Assembly: GCF_030717845.1 (NCBI RefSeq)
Contig: NZ_JAUZVZ010000014.1
Coordinates: forward strand, 1 to 64,000
Length of the DNA: 64,000 nucleotides
DNA from: Alkalimonas collagenimarina
GTDB lineage: Bacteria; Pseudomonadota; Gammaproteobacteria; Enterobacterales; Alteromonadaceae
Reading direction: 5' to 3'
The notes under the pieces are model-generated. The model saw only the letters and a list, made by a program, of their open reading frames with translations. It did no database searches and was not told the origin of the DNA. Each line of letters begins with the position of its first letter. The first letter of the stretch is position 1. The translations under genes and the position numbers were made by a program. Below, in pieces: positions 61,387-64,000 of the stretch.

Positions 61387-62668
61387 TTACTCCGTAGCTT
61401 GCCGAATGCCTGCTTGGTGCAAAGTCATTTTTCTTTGTGCCTCTTGTTATTTGCTGCTTGATATTACCCAAGGCGCCTTGTCTGCCGCAGACTGGCTGCA
61501 CTGGCCGTTATCGGTGGTGTATAAGGCGATACTGTTGTTGTGCATGCTCGGCGTGATCTGGCAGGTTGAATCTCGCCGTTGGCTCTCACTATGCCTACTG
61601 CTAGTCCCTGTCATCATGCTTGTGGGGCCGGCCTTGAGCCAGCATCTGTATCAGCCTGTCTTGCCTTTTAGTCAAGATGCTATTTTAGCAGGCAAGCTGA
61701 TGGCTCCAGCCATCGTTTTATTGTGCTTTTGGCATTATGCCCGGCAACAACCGGAGGATGCGCAGGCTATGTTGCAGTTGATCATGCATATTAGCTCGGT
61801 AGCCTTATTGTTTAGTTTTGTATTTGGCTTTATGGGGTTTGGCTATGCGGCTTATAGTCCAATGGATCAGATAGAGCTGGCGGCACTGGGTAGCAGCGGG
61901 TTTTTGCGAGCTGCTAATGAGGTATCTGCTTTGCTACTGGTACTGACTGCCTTTCAATTGCACCAAAGCTGGCAACGCTATCGTGGGCTTTATGTGCTGT
62001 TAAGTACGGTGGCATTATTTTGTGCGCTGCAGTTACTGACTAAGACGGCCCTGCTCGGTGTGGTGAGCATCATCCTTTTCGTTCCTTTATTGCATCTGAG
62101 AGCTGCAACGCGCAAAAAAGGGCTCTGGTGGATGGGGATTAGCGTGCTGCTGTTGCTTGTTTTAAGCCCCTGGTGGCTTCAACCAGTGCTGACAGGATTG
62201 GGGTTGTATGACAAGCTAAGCTGGGTGTATCAGGAAAAAGGCATGATCGGTCTGATCTTATCATCGCGTGATCTTTATATGCAGCACATTTGGCAAGCTT
62301 TTCGTGAACAGTTTGCCATCTGGCATCAGTGGCTTGGAGTTGGTCAGGCTGGTATTCAATTGCATGTCAGAAAATACTTTGCTGAATCCGATGCATTTGA
62401 TGTGATGGTATTTTTTGGTGTGGTAGGTATGAGCTGGCTGCTTTGCTTGGTAGCATTTCTACTGTGGCTCGGTTGGCGTTGCCGTGGGGCGGCAGAGGGG
62501 CGTATTGTCCTGATGTTAAATCTGATGCTCGTGTTACTTGCTCTGGTTGCTGGCCATGTGCTGACATCTGGCATGCTCTGGTTGCCATGGATGATGTGGA
62601 ATGCCTGGTTGTTAAGTGTTGCCAAACGCTCATTTACACCATCTGAAAAGGAGCTGGCACATGACTGA
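61379..62668 (+). CDS. O-antigen polymerase/ligase-like membrane protein
   Basis: This 429-residue protein has about eleven transmembrane helices and a large periplasmic loop in the C-terminal part (about residues 280-350), the layout of Wzy/WaaL proteins. The TTG at 61379 is preferred because GAGG lies about six bases before it and it overlaps the previous gene by 8 bp, as other starts in this operon do; an ATG at 61406 has no ribosome site. It would polymerise or transfer the glycan. The substrate is unknown. Confidence 0.82.
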   Translation: MADYSVACRMPAWCKVIFLCASCYLLLDITQGALSAADWLHWPLSVVYKAILLLCMLGVIWQVESRRWLSLCLLLVPVIMLVGPALSQHLYQPVLPFSQDAILAGKLMAPAIVLLCFWHYARQQPEDAQAMLQLIMHISSVALLFSFVFGFMGFGYAAYSPMDQIELAALGSSGFLRAANEVSALLLVLTAFQLHQSWQRYRGLYVLLSTVALFCALQLLTKTALLGVVSIILFVPLLHLRAATRKKGLWWMGISVLLLLVLSPWWLQPVLTGLGLYDKLSWVYQEKGMIGLILSSRDLYMQHIWQAFREQFAIWHQWLGVGQAGIQLHVRKYFAESDAFDVMVFFGVVGMSWLLCLVAFLLWLGWRCRGAAEGRIVLMLNLMLVLLALVAGHVLTSGMLWLPWMMWNAWLLSVAKRSFTPSEKELAHD

Positions 62669-63377
62669 CTTTATTCAACTGGCATTGTACCCACAGAATT
62701 TATTTTTGTACGGTTTGCTGCTAGCGGCTATCGCCTACCGTAAAAAGGGTTTATGGCTGTTATTTTTGTGGTTTTATCTTCTCGGCAACAGCTTTCTCGC
62801 CAATCAAGTTCGCAGCTGGCAACAACAGCAGATACAACCAGCCACGACGTTAAACCAAGACCGTTCTCGTGAGCCTGGCACTCTGGTGGTGATGGGGTGC
62901 GGTGGTTCCCCCAGTTCTTTACCTGCCTGCGCCCGTAACCGGTTAGATCATGTCGTAACCTTGCTAGCAGATAAGCCTCAACCCTCAGGCATTGTTATTA
63001 CAACCAGACACTGTACGCCTTATACCGACTACTTGTTACAGCAGGGGATCAGTGGTGTGATCGATTGCTTTGATGGTGGCGACAATACCTACCAGGAGTT
63101 TTATCAATTGGCTGAGCGCTTTACTCAAGTGCAGCCATTGTTATTTGTCAGTAGCGATTATCATGGCTGGCGGATACAACGTTTGATTGAGCAACATCAA
63201 TTGAATGGTGAGTTTTTAGCAGCGAGTACAGCGACCTTTAGGCCGCTGAATTGTCCATGGCATTGCTGGTTGACAGTTAATTTGAGCAATTACGACTTTT
63301 ATGCCAAGCTGACGACTGAATGGTTTAGTTACGCCAGCTACCGGCTTAGTAAGCGTTGGCTCGATTGGCAGGAGTGA
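62661..63377 (+). CDS. YdcF-like DUF218 membrane protein
   Basis: This 238-residue protein has two N-terminal membrane helices (residues about 9-24 and 29-45) followed by a DUF218 domain: TLVVMGCGGSPSS, IVITTRHCTPYTDYLLQQGI, DNTYQEFYQLAERF and LLFVSSDYHGWR. The DUF218/YdcF family has been linked to surface-polysaccharide or vancomycin-related functions (SanA, ElyC). ATG at 62661 overlaps the previous gene by 8 bp, so it is the last gene of the glycan operon. Confidence 0.85.
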   Translation: MTDFIQLALYPQNLFLYGLLLAAIAYRKKGLWLLFLWFYLLGNSFLANQVRSWQQQQIQPATTLNQDRSREPGTLVVMGCGGSPSSLPACARNRLDHVVTLLADKPQPSGIVITTRHCTPYTDYLLQQGISGVIDCFDGGDNTYQEFYQLAERFTQVQPLLFVSSDYHGWRIQRLIEQHQLNGEFLAASTATFRPLNCPWHCWLTVNLSNYDFYAKLTTEWFSYASYRLSKRWLDWQE

Positions 63378-63413
63378 CCCGACGGCCAACGGCGTTTTCT
63401 GGCAGGCTTGTAT

Positions 63414-63851
63414 TTAATTGTCTGTATTGTGCGGGCAGCTATTTTTTTGCTCGCATTCGCCATACAAGTACAAACTATGGTTGGTGAGCTTCAAGCCATT
63501 GCGGTTCGCAATTTCCAGCTGTTTGCGTTCAATGGTATCGTCTTCAAACTCAATCACACGACCACAATTTAAGCAGACAAGATGGTCATGGTGGCTGGAG
63601 CCTGTCAATTCAAATACCGACTTACCGCCTTCAAAGTGATGGCGTGTTAAGATACCAGCATCATCAAACTGGTTCAGTACCCGATACACGGTCGCCAAAC
63701 CAATATCCTCGCCAAGATCGAGCAATAATTTATAAACATCCTCTGCACTGATATGCTGGTTATTCGGATCCTGCAAAATCTCCAGAATTTTAACTCGGGG
63801 CAGGGTGACTTTCAGGCCAGCTTTGCGAAGTTCAGTATTATTATCAGTCAT
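63414..63851 (-). CDS. fur: Ferric uptake regulator Fur
   Basis: This 145-residue iron-responsive repressor has an N-terminal winged helix (LRKAGLKVTLPRVKILEIL, ATVYRVLNQFDDAGILTRH) and a C-terminal dimerisation domain with SHHDHLVCLNCGRVIEF (metal-binding His and Cys pair) and CEQKNSC near the C-terminus. Length matches E. coli Fur (148). A partial Fur-box-like sequence lies about 120 bp upstream, consistent with autoregulation. Confidence 0.97.
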   Translation of the reverse strand: MTDNNTELRKAGLKVTLPRVKILEILQDPNNQHISAEDVYKLLLDLGEDIGLATVYRVLNQFDDAGILTRHHFEGGKSVFELTGSSHHDHLVCLNCGRVIEFEDDTIERKQLEIANRNGLKLTNHSLYLYGECEQKNSCPHNTDN

Positions 63852-63967
63852 AAGATGCTTCTGTTGCTACTAGATACCATCGATTATAAAGCCATTGCAG
63901 CTTTTATCAAATGCTAAATGGATTGACTGCTCAGGCTCTATGCAATCGCTTTTGCATGCTTGGTGTT

Positions 63968-63986
63968 TTATTGTCATTATCGTACA
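63968..63986 (-). promoter_or_regulatory. Partial Fur-box-like sequence upstream of fur
   Basis: On the minus strand GATAATGACAATAA matches the first two hexamers of the Fur consensus (GATAATGATAAT) with one mismatch; the third hexamer does not match. It fits autoregulation but is weak. Confidence 0.3.
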
Positions 63987-64000
63987 ATACCTTATCAGGT

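Overview
The window is ordinary chromosome of a Gammaproteobacterium, most likely an Alteromonadales-type genus (Rheinheimera/Alkalimonas-like; the genus cannot be fixed from this sequence). The evidence is the set of gamma-specific genes and conserved gene orders: arsC-bepA-perM, bcp/gcvR-dapA-bamC-purC, pheS-pheT-ihfA, yejK/yejL/yejM, yffB-dapE, hda, yfbV, wrbA, ychJ and fur. There are about 70 supported protein genes and one tRNA (Tyr). I see no insertion sequence, prophage, CRISPR array or rRNA.

Layout. (1) 1-2280: three integron gene cassettes with three attC sites. Each cassette starts and ends with complementary core sequences, and the last attC runs into the 3' end of the next, opposite-strand gene. 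The cargo is a small lipoprotein, a membrane peptide plus a HEPN-like protein, and a DUF4160/DUF2442 pair. No integrase is in the window. (2) 2269-8635: a PA2778/PA2779-type cysteine peptidase operon, a DASS anion symporter, an aldo/keto reductase and an orphan tubulin/FtsZ-superfamily GTPase of 738 residues. (3) 8786-12467: ETF-quinone oxidoreductase divergent from etfBA, with two matching palindromes between them. (4) 12608-28018: small genes, then the conserved block arsC-bepA-perM ... bcp ... gcvR-dapA-bamC-purC. It is interrupted by a YliI-like sugar dehydrogenase and by a five-gene set (SDR, amidohydrolase, Tas-like reductase, enolase-superfamily dehydratase, class II aldolase/adducin). 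(5) 28080-33671: DUF2066-hda-pheST-ihfA.

(6) 33790-39870: a photolyase-led cluster (DUF523/DUF1722, phrB, NTF2-like, FAD oxidoreductase, DUF1365, Cfa-like methyltransferase) that resembles light or singlet-oxygen membrane-lipid clusters. (7) 39969-50959: a GAF-GAF-GGDEF-EAL c-di-GMP enzyme, CvfB-like RNA-binding protein, yejM/yejL/yejK, and a tightly overlapping operon made of a degenerate EIIA-Glc-like protein, yffB, dapE, an M15 peptidase and DUF2897. It is followed by a 560-bp gap with a DnaA-box-like palindrome, then yfbV and xthA. (8) 51120-56624: YgjP-like metallopeptidase, deoC, a REC-TPR response regulator, tRNA-Tyr, ychJ, a SulA-like division inhibitor with tandem LexA boxes, and a Sel1-repeat protein. 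(9) 56812-63851: DUF3581, a WecA-like transferase facing a five-gene surface-glycan operon (GT4, WecG/TagA, GT2, O-antigen polymerase-like, YdcF-like), and fur.

The signals most worth a second look are the cassette array whose last attC reaches into the terminal codons of a chromosomal gene, the orphan tubulin-like GTPase with nucleotide-binding and catalytic-loop motifs, the EIIA-like protein that has lost both phosphotransfer histidines, and the tandem LexA boxes of the SulA-like gene. All calls come from reading the sequence by eye; no database search was run.
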